From contig NZ_JANLCJ010000002.1 in NCBI RefSeq assembly GCF_024979295.1, positions 186,001 through 250,000 of the forward strand: a stretch of DNA of 64,000 bases, read 5' to 3'. Position numbers and translations under genes: made by a program. Within the stretch, counting starts at the first letter, position 1, and the number at the start of each line of letters is the position of its first letter. The stretch is from Herbiconiux daphne (GTDB lineage Bacteria > Actinomycetota > Actinomycetes > Actinomycetales > Microbacteriaceae). Shown here piece by piece: positions 11,914 through 20,953 of the stretch. The notes under the pieces were generated by a model. That model had not been told where the DNA came from. It ran no database searches and saw nothing but the letters and a program-made list of their open reading frames with translations.

Positions 11914-14402
11914 TGGCGCCGGCAGGAGAGGCCAGTGGCGTGCTGAGTCCCGCAGAACGATTCGCCGCGAGTCGCAAGCGGGCGGGACATCCGCAGGTCA
12001 TGAACTTTCGCAGCGGACTCGGTTTCGACCTCGACCCGTTCCAGATCGAAGCCGCCGAGGCGCTCGAAGACGGCCGCAGCGTGCTCGTCGCCGCGCCCAC
12101 CGGGGCGGGCAAGACCGTGGTGGCGGAGTTCGCCGCCCACCTCGCCATGCAGTCGGTGCGCGACAAGCTGTTCTACACCGCGCCCATGAAGGCGCTGTCG
12201 AACCAGAAGTTCCAGGAGTTCGTCACCGAATACGGCCCCGACGAGGTGGGCCTCTTGACCGGCGACACCAACATCAACGCCGACGCCCGCATCGTGGTGA
12301 TGACCACCGAGGTGCTGCGCAACATGCTCTACGCCGACTCGAACCTGCTGAAGAACCTCAAGTTCGTGGTGATGGACGAGGTGCACTACCTTGCCGACCG
12401 GTTCCGCGGTGCGGTCTGGGAAGAAGTGATCATCCACCTTCCGCAGTCGGTGAAGCTCGTGTCGCTCAGCGCGACGGTGTCGAACGCGGAGGAGTTCGGC
12501 GATTGGCTGCAGGCCGTGCGGGGCGACACCGAGGTGATCGTCTCGGAGGAGCGCCCGGTGCCGCTCGACCAGCACGCCCTGGTCAAGACGAAGCTCATCG
12601 ACCTCTTCGACTCGACCGGGCGCGCGGCGACCAACCGCGTCAACCCCGAGCTCGCGCAGCTGGTGCGGGGCGGGGCGTCACTCGCCTCGGTCGACCGCCT
12701 CGGCGGGCGCGGCGGCGGTGGCCGGCGCGGTGGCGGAGGAGGCCGCGGACGCGGCGGGTATCGCCCGCACGGCCAGGGCTTCGAACGGATGGACCGCCCC
12801 GATGTGGTGCGCCTGCTCGACGAGCACCGGCTGCTGCCCGCGATCTTCTTCGTGTTCAGCCGCATCGGCTGCGACCAGGCCGTGAAGCAGGTGCTGCGCG
12901 CCGGTGTGCGCCTCACCACGGCGGAGGAACGCGACGAGATCCGGCGCATCGTCGACGAGCGCTGCCGCACCCTGCTCGACGAAGACCTCGCGGTGCTCGG
13001 CTACTGGGAGTGGACCGAGGGCCTGCAGCGCGGCGTGGCCGCCCACCACGCCGGCATGCTGCCCGCCTTCAAAGAAGTGGTGGAGGAGCTCTACCAGAAG
13101 AAGCTCGTCAAGGTGGTGTTCGCCACCGAGACCCTGGCACTCGGCATCAACATGCCGGCCCGCACCGTGGTGCTCGAGAAGCTCGAGAAGTTCAACGGCG
13201 AGGCCCGCGTGCCCATCACGGCGGGGGAGTACACCCAGCTCACCGGGCGCGCCGGGCGCCGCGGCATCGACGTGGAGGGGCACTCCGTCATCCAGTGGCG
13301 CGAGGGGCTCGACCCGCAGGAGGTCGCCTCGCTGGCCTCCCGCCGCACCTATCCGCTCAACTCGAGCTTCCGGCCCACCTACAACATGGCCGTGAATCTC
13401 ATCGACCAGTTCGGCCGGCCGCGCACCCGCGAGATCCTCGAGTCGTCGTTCGCGCAGTTCCAGGCCGACCGCGCCATGGTCGACCTCGCCCGCAAGGTGC
13501 GCCAGCAGCAGGAATCGCTCGCCGGCTTCGAGAAGGCGATGACCTGCCACCTCGGCGACTTCCGCGAATACGCGAAGATCCGTCGCGAACTCACCGACCT
13601 CGCGCGCTCGGGCGCCGGGAAGGCCGACACGCTGTCGCGCGGCGATCGCGACAAGCGGCAACGGCACATCGCGTCGCTGCGCAAACAACTCCGCTCGCAT
13701 CCGGTGCACGGCTGCAAAGACCGGGAGTCGCACGCCCGCTGGGCCGAGCGCTGGTTCACGCTCAAGCGCGACACCGACAAGCTGACGCAGCAGATCCAGA
13801 CCCGCACCAACGTGATCGCCAAGGTCTTCGACCGCGTCACCGACGTGCTGCTCGGCCTCGGCTACCTCGCGACCGACGAGCACGGCGCGACCGTGCTCAC
13901 CAGCCACGGGCACACGCTGAAGCGCATCTACGGTGAACGCGACCTCCTCGTCGCCGAGTGCATCCGGCGCCAGGTGTGGCACGATCTCGACCCCGCGTCG
14001 CTCGCGGCCATCGCCTGCGCGCTCGTCTACGAGCCCCGTCGCGACGAGAGCGAGGCGGCGGAGCGGTTCCTGCCGCGCGGTGCGTTCCGAGTGGCGCTCG
14101 ACAAGACGCAGACCCTCTGGGCGCAGATCGACGACATCGAGCGCGACCACCGCCTGCCGGGCAGCAACCCGGTGGCCACGGGGCTCTCGACCGCCATGCA
14201 CAAGTGGGCGCGCGGCGGCTCGCTCGACGACGTGCTCAACGAGGCCGACATGGCCGCCGGCGATTTCGTGCGCTGGTCGAAGCAGACCATCGACCTGCTC
14301 GACCAGTTGCAGGGAACATCGGATGCCCGGGTCGCCTCGACCGCGCGTGCCGCCATCGACGTGGTGCGCCGCGGCATCGTCGCCTACTCCTCGGTGGCGT
14401 GA
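11913..14402 (+). CDS. helY: DEAD/DEAH-box RNA helicase HelY (Ski2/Mtr4-like) with an RGG-rich insert
   Basis: An 829-residue superfamily 2 helicase. Walker A APTGAGKT lies at residues ~60-67, the Walker B/DEVH box near 154, the SAT motif near 185 (SLSATVSNAEEF), and the C-terminal RecA domain carries QLTGRAGRRGID. A DSHCT-type domain fills the end (about 650-829). Between the two RecA domains, near residues 262-290, lies a Gly/Arg-rich insert with RGG repeats (GGRGGGGRRGGGGGRGRGGY), an RNA-binding-like low-complexity segment. Mycobacterial HelY occupies the same place after tatC. Its substrates are probably structured RNAs. Confidence 0.93.
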   Translation: MAPAGEASGVLSPAERFAASRKRAGHPQVMNFRSGLGFDLDPFQIEAAEALEDGRSVLVAAPTGAGKTVVAEFAAHLAMQSVRDKLFYTAPMKALSNQKFQEFVTEYGPDEVGLLTGDTNINADARIVVMTTEVLRNMLYADSNLLKNLKFVVMDEVHYLADRFRGAVWEEVIIHLPQSVKLVSLSATVSNAEEFGDWLQAVRGDTEVIVSEERPVPLDQHALVKTKLIDLFDSTGRAATNRVNPELAQLVRGGASLASVDRLGGRGGGGRRGGGGGRGRGGYRPHGQGFERMDRPDVVRLLDEHRLLPAIFFVFSRIGCDQAVKQVLRAGVRLTTAEERDEIRRIVDERCRTLLDEDLAVLGYWEWTEGLQRGVAAHHAGMLPAFKEVVEELYQKKLVKVVFATETLALGINMPARTVVLEKLEKFNGEARVPITAGEYTQLTGRAGRRGIDVEGHSVIQWREGLDPQEVASLASRRTYPLNSSFRPTYNMAVNLIDQFGRPRTREILESSFAQFQADRAMVDLARKVRQQQESLAGFEKAMTCHLGDFREYAKIRRELTDLARSGAGKADTLSRGDRDKRQRHIASLRKQLRSHPVHGCKDRESHARWAERWFTLKRDTDKLTQQIQTRTNVIAKVFDRVTDVLLGLGYLATDEHGATVLTSHGHTLKRIYGERDLLVAECIRRQVWHDLDPASLAAIACALVYEPRRDESEAAERFLPRGAFRVALDKTQTLWAQIDDIERDHRLPGSNPVATGLSTAMHKWARGGSLDDVLNEADMAAGDFVRWSKQTIDLLDQLQGTSDARVASTARAAIDVVRRGIVAYSSVA

Positions 14403-14406
14403 CCCG

Positions 14407-16041
14407 ATGACCACGAGCACGACCGTGCCGGCCCGCCCGGTGCCCACGAGAACGCCGACCGCGGGGGAGACCTTCGTGCCGTCACGGCTGCTCGACCCGC
14501 CGTCTCGTTTCGGCCGGCCCCTGATGCCGCTCTGGCTCGCGCTCGTCGCCGCGGTCGGCGCGGGCATCGCGCTCGACGCCGGATTTCCGGACAAGGGCTG
14601 GTGGCCGCTCACCCTCGTCGGCACCGGCATCGTGCTCGCCGCGCTCGTGGGTCGGGGCTGGGGCAGCGCCTTCCTGATCGGGATCGTGGCAGGCGGCACG
14701 TTCTGGGGCGTGCACATCTCGTGGCTGACCCTCTACCTCGGACCGGTGCCGTGGCTCGGCCTGAGCGGCTTCGAGGCCGTCTACTTCGGTCTCGGCGCCA
14801 TCCTGATCGCGCTCGTCTACCGTCGCGCCGAGCGGGTCTGGCCGAGCCGCTGGGGGCGCCTCGGCATCGTGCCACTCGTCGTGTCGGGTCTCTGGGTGCT
14901 GCGCGAGGGGCTCAACTCGATCGCTCCCTACGGCGGATTCTCGTGGGGCCGGGTCGCGATGTCGCAGTCGCAGAGCCCGTTCGCCGACATCGTGGCGTGG
15001 CTCGGAATGGCCGGGCTCAGCTTCGTGCTGGTGTGGCTCGTGGCGTTCGTGCTGCAGCTCGCCCGGGAATGGGATCTCCGCACGTCGAGCCGGGTGCTCA
15101 TCGGTGCGATCGCGATCGCGGCGACGCTGGCCGTGCCCGCGTGGCCGGCCCCGACATCCGGAACGTCCCGCATCGCGGGCGTGCAGGGCAACTCGAACGC
15201 CGGCCTGTTCGCGGTGCACCAGCCCGGCGACATCCTGAGCGACCACGCGTCGGCGTCGCTCGAGCTCGAAGGCCAGCCGCTCGACGTGGTGGTCTGGCCC
15301 GAGAACGGCTCCGATCTCGACCCGACCCTCTACAACGTCGCCGCCCAGACGCTGGATGCCGTGAGCACCCACCTGGGCGACGTGCCGCTCGTCGTCGGCA
15401 CCATCCAGCAGCGCGGCGACAAGGTCTACAACACGTCGCTGCTGTGGGAGAACGGAGGCGTGGTCGACTACTACGACAAGCGGCATCCGGTGCCGTTCGC
15501 CGAGTGGATGCCGAACCGCGACTTCTTCCACGCGCTCGCGCCCGACCTGGTCGACCTGGTCACCCGCGACTACGAGTTCGGCAGCACCGACCTCACCTAC
15601 GACATCAACGGCCTGATCGCGGGCATCTCGATCTGCTTCGACATCACCGACGACGCCGTGATGCGGGCGATGTCGGCCGAGGGAGCCGAGGTCGTGCTCG
15701 CCCAGACCAACAACGCCGACTTCGGCCAGACCGACGAGAACCTGCAGCAACTCGCCATCGCGCGGCTGCGCGCGATCGAGTTCGGCCGCAGCGTCGTGAA
15801 CGTGTCGACCGTCGGCACCAGCCAGATCATCGCGCCCGACGGGCACACCATCACCGGCATACCGGCCTACGAGGCGGGAACGATGGTGGCCGACGTTCCG
15901 CTCGCGACCGTGCCCACCCCGGCGTCGATCGTGGGCTTTCAGGTCGAGTGGCTGGTGGCCGGGTTCGGCATCGTCGGGCTGCTGGTGGCATTAACCACGA
16001 GAACGCCGCTCCGGCCGAAGACGGCCAGGCGACGTTCTTGA
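14407..16041 (+). CDS. lnt: apolipoprotein N-acyltransferase Lnt
   Basis: A 544-residue membrane enzyme that N-acylates the lipid-modified cysteine of lipoproteins. An N-terminal cytoplasmic stretch of ~40 residues leads into six to seven transmembrane helices. A periplasmic nitrilase-like domain follows, with the catalytic triad Glu (WPENGSD, ~300), Lys (YYDKRHPVPF, ~357) and Cys (GISICFD, ~410), then a last membrane helix. All catalytic residues are present. The ATG lies 4 bp after helY, so it is probably in the same operon. Its substrates include the lipoproteins encoded at 7.5 and 21 kb. Confidence 0.94.
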   Translation: MTTSTTVPARPVPTRTPTAGETFVPSRLLDPPSRFGRPLMPLWLALVAAVGAGIALDAGFPDKGWWPLTLVGTGIVLAALVGRGWGSAFLIGIVAGGTFWGVHISWLTLYLGPVPWLGLSGFEAVYFGLGAILIALVYRRAERVWPSRWGRLGIVPLVVSGLWVLREGLNSIAPYGGFSWGRVAMSQSQSPFADIVAWLGMAGLSFVLVWLVAFVLQLAREWDLRTSSRVLIGAIAIAATLAVPAWPAPTSGTSRIAGVQGNSNAGLFAVHQPGDILSDHASASLELEGQPLDVVVWPENGSDLDPTLYNVAAQTLDAVSTHLGDVPLVVGTIQQRGDKVYNTSLLWENGGVVDYYDKRHPVPFAEWMPNRDFFHALAPDLVDLVTRDYEFGSTDLTYDINGLIAGISICFDITDDAVMRAMSAEGAEVVLAQTNNADFGQTDENLQQLAIARLRAIEFGRSVVNVSTVGTSQIIAPDGHTITGIPAYEAGTMVADVPLATVPTPASIVGFQVEWLVAGFGIVGLLVALTTRTPLRPKTARRRS

Positions 16042-16054
16042 CGGTGATCGAGCC

Positions 16055-16420
16055 TCAGGCTCCGATCTTCTGTGTTCCTCTGCGGGAGCGCAGGTAGGTC
16101 AGGCGCTCTTCGAGCAGCTCTTCGAGCTCGGCGCGCGTGCGGCGCTCGAGCAACATGTCCCAGTGACTGCGCGGCGTCTTCGCGTCGGCGTGATCGACCG
16201 TGACGGGCTCCGAACCGACCATCAGGGTCGCCTCGTGACTGCAGTACTTGCATTCCCAGGTCTCAGGCGCCTCCGCCTCGGCCGAGAACACCATTTCGGT
16301 GTCGCGGCCACAAGTCGCGCAGCGGTACGTGTAGGTCGTACGGGGCGAAAATACCACGCCCTCTTCGCTCTGAAGGCTTTGTGCGCCCAGACGCATTCCG
16401 CGCAAACTGCGATCTGCCAT
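16055..16420 (-). CDS. rbpA: RNA polymerase-binding protein RbpA
   Basis: A 121-residue actinobacterial transcription factor that binds RNA polymerase and the primary sigma factor, stabilises the open complex, and contributes to rifampicin tolerance. The N-terminal tail (SLRGMRLGAQSLQSEEGV) touches the polymerase cleft in characterised homologues. The core has two CxxC pairs (CATCGRD and CKYCSHE) in a zinc-ribbon-like fold, and the C-terminal basic and helical parts correspond to the linker and sigma-interaction domain. It is convergent with lnt, 13 bp apart. RBS GAGAGGAGA precedes the ATG. Confidence 0.97.
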   Translation of the reverse strand: MADRSLRGMRLGAQSLQSEEGVVFSPRTTYTYRCATCGRDTEMVFSAEAEAPETWECKYCSHEATLMVGSEPVTVDHADAKTPRSHWDMLLERRTRAELEELLEERLTYLRSRRGTQKIGA

Positions 16421-16449
16421 TGTGTGGTCTCCTCTCGCGTTGCTTCACA

Positions 16450-16483
16450 GGTATAAACCGCTGGGCTGAGTGATTCCTTTCCG
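16450..16483 (-). promoter_or_regulatory. candidate rbpA promoter (SigR/SigH-like, or TATACC -10)
   Basis: On the minus strand CGGAAAG and GGTTT are spaced about as in the thiol-stress sigma factor promoters (GGAA-N19/20-GTT). A TATACC hexamer overlapping the downstream part could instead be a housekeeping -10. rbpA is a SigR target in Streptomyces (family knowledge). The YR positions of the -35 consensus do not match, so this is tentative. Confidence 0.3.
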
Positions 16484-16536
16484 TGCGGCCCTTTTGCCAG
16501 TACTCTCTCAGCGAAATCGGTCGTGCCCGGCGGCGC

Positions 16537-17319
16537 TCATCGGTAGCCGGCGGCGAGGGGCAGCATGAGGTCGGCGCGGTCGGTCACGATGCCGTCGACG
16601 CCGCGGTCGAGCAGGGCGCGTGCGACCTCGACGTCGTTGATCGTCCAGACGTGCACCTCGACTCCGGCGGCGTGCAGTCGCCGCACCATGCGCGGGGTGG
16701 TGGTGTGCAACCCGAAGATCGTGAGCGGGATCTGCACGGCGTCGACGCGGCGCAACACAAAACGCACCGCGGGCGCGAGGCCGAGCTTCGCGAAGATCAG
16801 GGCGGGAACGAACTCGGCCGCCGACGCCGACGCCGCGACGCCCGGTAGCCGATCGACCGTGGCGCGCCGGCGGCGGCTCGAGAACGACGTGATCAGCACC
16901 CGGTCGGTGGCACCGGCGTCGATGATGGCCTGGGCGGCGGGGCCGGCGACATCCTCGGCCTTGATGTCGATGTTGAAGCGGATGCCCGGATGCGCCGCGA
17001 GCACGTCGGCGAGGGTGACGAAGGTCACGCCGCCGCCGAGGTCGATCTCGACCAGTTCGGCGAGGGTGAGGTCGGCGATGCGCTCGGGGCGGCCGACCAG
17101 TCGTTCGAGGGTGGGGTCGTGGCTCGCGATGGCCACGCCGTCGGCGGAGGCGTTGACGTCGGTCTCGATGTAGTCGACGCCGGCCGCGGCCGCCTTCTCG
17201 AACGAGGCCAGGGTGTTCTCGGGCACGCCGAGAGCGAGCCCGCGGTGCGCGAGCACCCGGGGGAGCGGGGTGGCGAAGTAGCCGGGTTCGCCGGGGCTAC
17301 GGGGCCTTCGGGGCGGCAT
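16537..17319 (-). CDS. glycerophosphodiester phosphodiesterase (GDPD) family protein
   Basis: A 260-residue TIM-barrel phosphodiesterase without a signal peptide. The catalytic and metal-binding motifs of the family are present: AHRGLALGVPENTLASF near residues 24-40 (His-Arg-Gly and Glu-Asn), YIETDVNASADG (Glu and Asp metal ligands) and the second catalytic His in IASHDPTLERL. It would release glycerol-3-phosphate from glycerophosphodiesters. The first ATG overlaps the end of the SPFH gene by 23 bp; a later GTG just before LAHRG is a possible alternative start. It is the last gene of the NfeD-SPFH-GDPD operon. Confidence 0.86.
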   Translation of the reverse strand: MPPRRPRSPGEPGYFATPLPRVLAHRGLALGVPENTLASFEKAAAAGVDYIETDVNASADGVAIASHDPTLERLVGRPERIADLTLAELVEIDLGGGVTFVTLADVLAAHPGIRFNIDIKAEDVAGPAAQAIIDAGATDRVLITSFSSRRRRATVDRLPGVAASASAAEFVPALIFAKLGLAPAVRFVLRRVDAVQIPLTIFGLHTTTPRMVRRLHAAGVEVHVWTINDVEVARALLDRGVDGIVTDRADLMLPLAAGYR

Positions 17320-18265
17320 CCGTGCCTGCGGACGTGCCGGGGGTGGTGCCTGCGGACGTGCCGTGGGTGCTCGGCGCGCCTCCCGGGGCGAACGCCTGCC
17401 CGATGCCCTTCAGCGCCTCGGTCAGCTCGCTCGGGATGACCCAGAGCTTGTTGGCGCTGCCCTCGGCGATCTTCGGCAGGGTCTGCAGGTATTGATAGGC
17501 GAGCAGCAGGTTGTCGGGCTCGCCGCGATGGATGGCGCCGAACACCGTCGTGATGGCCTCGGCTTCACCCTGGGCCCTCAACACTGCGGCTTTCGCGTCG
17601 CCCTCGGCGCGCAGGATCTCGCCCTGCCGGTGACCCTCGGCCTCGAGAATGGCGGACTGCTTGGTGCCCTCGGCGGTGAGGATGACGGCGCGGCGCTCAC
17701 GCTCGGCGCGCATCTGCTTCTCCATCGAGTCCTGGATCGAGACGGGCGGGTCGATGGCCTTGAGCTCGACGCGCGAGACGCGGATGCCCCATTTGCCGGT
17801 GGCTTCGTCGAGCACGATGCGCAGCTGCCCGTTGATCTCGTCGCGGCTGGTGAGGGCCTCTTCGAGGTTCAGGCCGCCGACCACGTTGCGGAGGGTGGTG
17901 GTGGCGAGCTGCTCGACCGCGCCGAGGTAGTTGGCGATCTCGTAGGTCGCGGCCCGCGCATCCGTCACCTGGAAGAACACGACCGTGTCGATCGACACCA
18001 CCAGGTTGTCTTCGGTGATGACGGGCTGAGGCGGGAACGACACCACCTGTTCGCGCAGATCGATGAGGGGCCGCAGCCGGTCGATGAAGGGCACCAGGAT
18101 GTTGAGGCCCGGCATGAGCGTCTTGTGATAGCGGCCGAGGCGTTCGACCACACCGGCCCGTGCCTGCGGGATGATGCGCACCGCCCGGGCCACCACCACC
18201 AGCACGAAGATGATGATGATGACGATGACGACGATCGTGATGATCTGCCCGACGAGGTCGTTCAC
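17297..18265 (-). CDS. SPFH/Band 7 (stomatin/HflK-like, QmcA-type) membrane protein
   Basis: A 322-residue protein with a very hydrophobic N-terminal helix (residues ~6-30), then a canonical SPFH domain (QARAGVVERLGRYHKTLMPG...FFQVTDARAATYEI) and a coiled-coil region rich in Ala/Glu (GTKQSAILEAEGHRQGEIL). It ends in a short Gly/Thr/Ala repeat tail (GTSAGTTPGTSAGTDAAP). Such proteins oligomerise and scaffold membrane microdomains. The GTG start is chosen because it overlaps the upstream nfeD-like stop as GTGA and has AAAGGA upstream. Confidence 0.92.
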   Translation of the reverse strand: MNDLVGQIITIVVIVIIIIFVLVVVARAVRIIPQARAGVVERLGRYHKTLMPGLNILVPFIDRLRPLIDLREQVVSFPPQPVITEDNLVVSIDTVVFFQVTDARAATYEIANYLGAVEQLATTTLRNVVGGLNLEEALTSRDEINGQLRIVLDEATGKWGIRVSRVELKAIDPPVSIQDSMEKQMRAERERRAVILTAEGTKQSAILEAEGHRQGEILRAEGDAKAAVLRAQGEAEAITTVFGAIHRGEPDNLLLAYQYLQTLPKIAEGSANKLWVIPSELTEALKGIGQAFAPGGAPSTHGTSAGTTPGTSAGTDAAPKAP

Positions 18266-18750
18266 AGAGACGGTTCCTTTCGTTCTGTTCTCTCCGACGG
18301 CACGACCACGGCGGTGGCGCCGTCGATCGCGGTGACGAGAACGTGTTCGCCGCGCGTGAGCTCGCGGTGCTCGGTGAGCGGCGAGACCCGGGCGGTCCAC
18401 AGGTCGCCGTTGGCGAGCTTGACCTGACCACGGGTCGGGGTCACCTCGTCGACCACCACGCCCTCGAGACCGAGCAGTGCGTCGACGTTGCTCCTCGCCG
18501 GGTCGCCGCCGCGTTTCAGAAGGCGCAGCAGCGGGGGTCGCAGGGTGAGCAGCAACAGCAGCGACACCACGGCGGCGACGACGATCTGGATGTACCAGGG
18601 CGCTCCGAACACGCCGGCGATGAGGCCGCCGAGGCTGCCGATCGCGATCATCAGGAACGTGAACTCGAGCGTGAGCATCTCGACCACGATGAAGATGAGG
18701 ATCAGCCCCAGCCAGAAGATCCAGGCGTAGGAGTCGAGGAATTCGAGCAT
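18262..18750 (-). CDS. NfeD-like membrane protein
   Basis: A 162-residue protein with three to four transmembrane helices in the first ~80 residues and a soluble OB-fold NfeD domain after that (LLGLEGVVVDEVTPTRGQVKLANG...RGEHVLVTAIDGATAVV). NfeD proteins are almost always paired with an SPFH protein, as here, and are thought to work together in membrane organisation. The stop codon overlaps the SPFH start by 4 bp. Confidence 0.92.
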   Translation of the reverse strand: MLEFLDSYAWIFWLGLILIFIVVEMLTLEFTFLMIAIGSLGGLIAGVFGAPWYIQIVVAAVVSLLLLLTLRPPLLRLLKRGGDPARSNVDALLGLEGVVVDEVTPTRGQVKLANGDLWTARVSPLTEHRELTRGEHVLVTAIDGATAVVVPSERTERKEPSL

Positions 18751-18872
18751 GTGCGGTCTCCTCTCGGCGTCGATCGGCTGTCTTCGACGCTATCAGCATT
18801 CCGGGGGTGACCGGCTGGAGTATCGGCTACTTGGTAGTCTCTGATCGTCGTTCGATCTACGAGGAGTTCTCT

Positions 18873-19643
18873 GTGTCCAATCCACTCGCCCCCGGTTCGC
18901 TCGCAGGAAAGCGGGCCCTCGTCACGGGCTCGTCCCGCGGTATCGGAGCGGACACCGTGCAGTACCTCGCCGACGCCGGTGCATCCGTCGTCATCAACTA
19001 CCGCAACAAGGAGGCCCGCGCCGCCAAGCTCGCCGACAGCATCCGGGCCAAGGGCGGCAGCGCACTCGTCGCCGGCGCCGATCTCACCGACCCCGCGTCG
19101 GTCGCGGCGATGTTCGATCAGATCAACGCCGAGCTGGGCGGCCTCGACATCCTCGTGATGAACGCCTCGGGCGGCATGGAGAGCGGCATGGCCGAGGACT
19201 ACGCCATGACCCTCAATCGCGACGCGCAGGTGAACCTGCTGACCGCCGCGCTGCCTCTTCTCGGCCCCGGTTCGCGCGTGGTGTTCGTGACCAGCCACCA
19301 GGCCCACTTCATCCGCACCACTGAGACGATGCCCGAGTACGAGGCCGTCGCGCTCAGCAAGCGGGCGGGCGAAGACGCTCTGCGTGCCATGATCCCCGCG
19401 CTCGACGCCGCCGGAGTCGGCTTCGTCGTCGTCTCGGGCGACATGATCGAGGGCACCATCACCGCGACGCTGCTCGAACGCGCCAACCCCGGCGCGATCG
19501 GCGCCCGCAAAGAGGCGGCCGGCCGGCTCTACAACGTCAGCGAGTTCGCGGCCGAGGTGGCCGCGGCGGCCGTCGACGAGGTTCCGGCGAACCACACGCG
19601 CTACGTCGGCGACGTCTCGGGCTTCGACCAGAGCGAGGAGTGA
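18873..19643 (+). CDS. SDR family oxidoreductase
   Basis: A 256-residue short-chain dehydrogenase/reductase. The N-terminal cofactor motif TGSSRGIG (TGxxxGIG) lies near residues 18-25, followed by NYRNKEARA, which favours NADP(H), and the MNASGG segment (variant of NNAG). The active-site Tyr-x-x-x-Lys appears as YEAVALSK, with Ser/Thr upstream (VTSHQ). The substrate is not predictable. GTG at 18873 is the start, with GAGGAG eight bases upstream; a TAGTCT hexamer at 18835-18840 may be the -10. The Nudix gene follows after 7 bp. Confidence 0.9.
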   Translation: MSNPLAPGSLAGKRALVTGSSRGIGADTVQYLADAGASVVINYRNKEARAAKLADSIRAKGGSALVAGADLTDPASVAAMFDQINAELGGLDILVMNASGGMESGMAEDYAMTLNRDAQVNLLTAALPLLGPGSRVVFVTSHQAHFIRTTETMPEYEAVALSKRAGEDALRAMIPALDAAGVGFVVVSGDMIEGTITATLLERANPGAIGARKEAAGRLYNVSEFAAEVAAAAVDEVPANHTRYVGDVSGFDQSEE

Positions 19644-19650
19644 CCCGCTC

Positions 19651-20127
19651 GTGAGCGGAGAAGCGGATTCCGCCACGCCGGCGGGCGCCGTCATCCTGAA
19701 GTCCCGCGTGCTGCTGCTCGATCGGGCTGATCGCACCCTGTTGTTCTTCACGCGAGCGGATGTCGCGACCCACCCGACCCGCTGGCTCACCCCCGGTGGG
19801 CACGTGGAGCCGGGGGAGTCGCACCACGAGGCGGCCGTGCGCGAGCTCTTCGAAGAGACCGGGCTCGTGGTCAGCGACCTGGGCGAACCGTTCTGGAGCC
19901 GCGATTTCGTGGCCGAGCCGGCTCCCGGAGTGCTGCGCGACTATCACGAGGAGTGGTACCTGCACCGCACGGCGCCGTTCGAGCCGGTCGACACGAACTG
20001 GACGGACGACGAGCGGGTCGACGTCGAGCAGTGGCGCTGGTTCACCCTCGCCGACCTCGACGAGACGGCCGACCCGGTCGAGCCGGCCGATCTGCGCGTC
20101 GTGCTGCGAAGCGCCCTCGAACGCTAG
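19651..20127 (+). CDS. Nudix hydrolase
   Basis: A 158-residue Nudix-fold pyrophosphohydrolase. The complete Nudix box GX5EX7REUXEEXGU runs from GGHVEPGESHHEAAV through RELFEETGL at about residues 49-72. The signature gives no specific substrate; nucleoside diphosphate derivatives are typical. The start is GTG. It lies 7 bp after the SDR gene, so the two are probably co-transcribed. Confidence 0.9.
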   Translation: MSGEADSATPAGAVILKSRVLLLDRADRTLLFFTRADVATHPTRWLTPGGHVEPGESHHEAAVRELFEETGLVVSDLGEPFWSRDFVAEPAPGVLRDYHEEWYLHRTAPFEPVDTNWTDDERVDVEQWRWFTLADLDETADPVEPADLRVVLRSALER

Positions 20128-20168
20128 CGCGGGGCGTCAGCGCTCGAGGGCGTGTAGCGCGGGATCGA

Positions 20169-20774
20169 TCAGACCTTCGCGGTCTTGGGCGCCCGGCCGA
20201 GCATGAGCGCCGTGATGCCCGAGAACACACCGGTCACGATGAGGATGATGCCGGCGAACAGGATCAGGATGCCGATCGACTCGAGCGGCAGGAAGATCAC
20301 GACGATGCCGGCGACCACCGACACCACGCCGAGGATGGTGCCGAACCACTTCGAGGAGTCTTTCGCGGTCTCCATGACGGCGATGACGCCCTCGATGATC
20401 CACGAGAACCCGATCACGAGCGCGAGTGCGATGAGCGACACGACCGGGTTGCGGATGGCCACCACGCCGGCGACGATCAGCAGCACGCCGAGGATGATGT
20501 TGAGGGCCCGGATGCCGCCGGTGACCGAGTTGTTCACGATGCCCGAGACGATCCGCACGAGGCCGACGATCCAGAAGTAGATCGCGAACAGCCAGGCGAT
20601 CGTGTAGACGATGGCGTCGGGGTTGTTGAACGCGAGCACCAGGATCACGATGCCGAGCACGATCGAGAGGATGGCCCGGATCCAGAGGCCGCCTTTCAGC
20701 CACCGGGTGGCCGTGGCGGTGATGTCGCCGTCGAAGAGCCAGAAGCCCGCGGGATTCGGTGTGGTGGTGGTCAT
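20169..20774 (-). CDS. HdeD/DUF308 family membrane protein
   Basis: A 201-residue integral membrane protein. Six hydrophobic helices are arranged as three repeated pairs (e.g. RAILSIVLGIVILVLAF, ALNIILGVLLIVAGVVAI, TILGVVSVVAGIVVIFL), the internal repeat pattern of HdeD-like DUF308 proteins linked to acid stress in enterobacteria. No enzyme motif is seen. The start ATG has GAGGGGG upstream. It is convergent with the Nudix gene and divergent from the lipoprotein gene at 20954. Confidence 0.88.
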   Translation of the reverse strand: MTTTTPNPAGFWLFDGDITATATRWLKGGLWIRAILSIVLGIVILVLAFNNPDAIVYTIAWLFAIYFWIVGLVRIVSGIVNNSVTGGIRALNIILGVLLIVAGVVAIRNPVVSLIALALVIGFSWIIEGVIAVMETAKDSSKWFGTILGVVSVVAGIVVIFLPLESIGILILFAGIILIVTGVFSGITALMLGRAPKTAKV

Positions 20775-20953
20775 GGTGTTCCCCCTCGCTCGCGCCTCAC
20801 GGCGCCGTTCTTGTCTCGAACAATCTAGCGGCTGCGGCGCGTTTCATGGGAGTTGCCCGAGAGCATGTTGCGCCCGATGGAGAGACCCAGGCCGGTGACC
20901 TATTCTCACAGTCGAATAATCGTCACCTTCGGGGGTGCGGGCAGAAAGACACC

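Noticed and set aside
12678..14717. 679-codon antisense frame over helY
   Set aside because: The helicase motifs lie on the plus strand; the antisense product has no recognisable domain.
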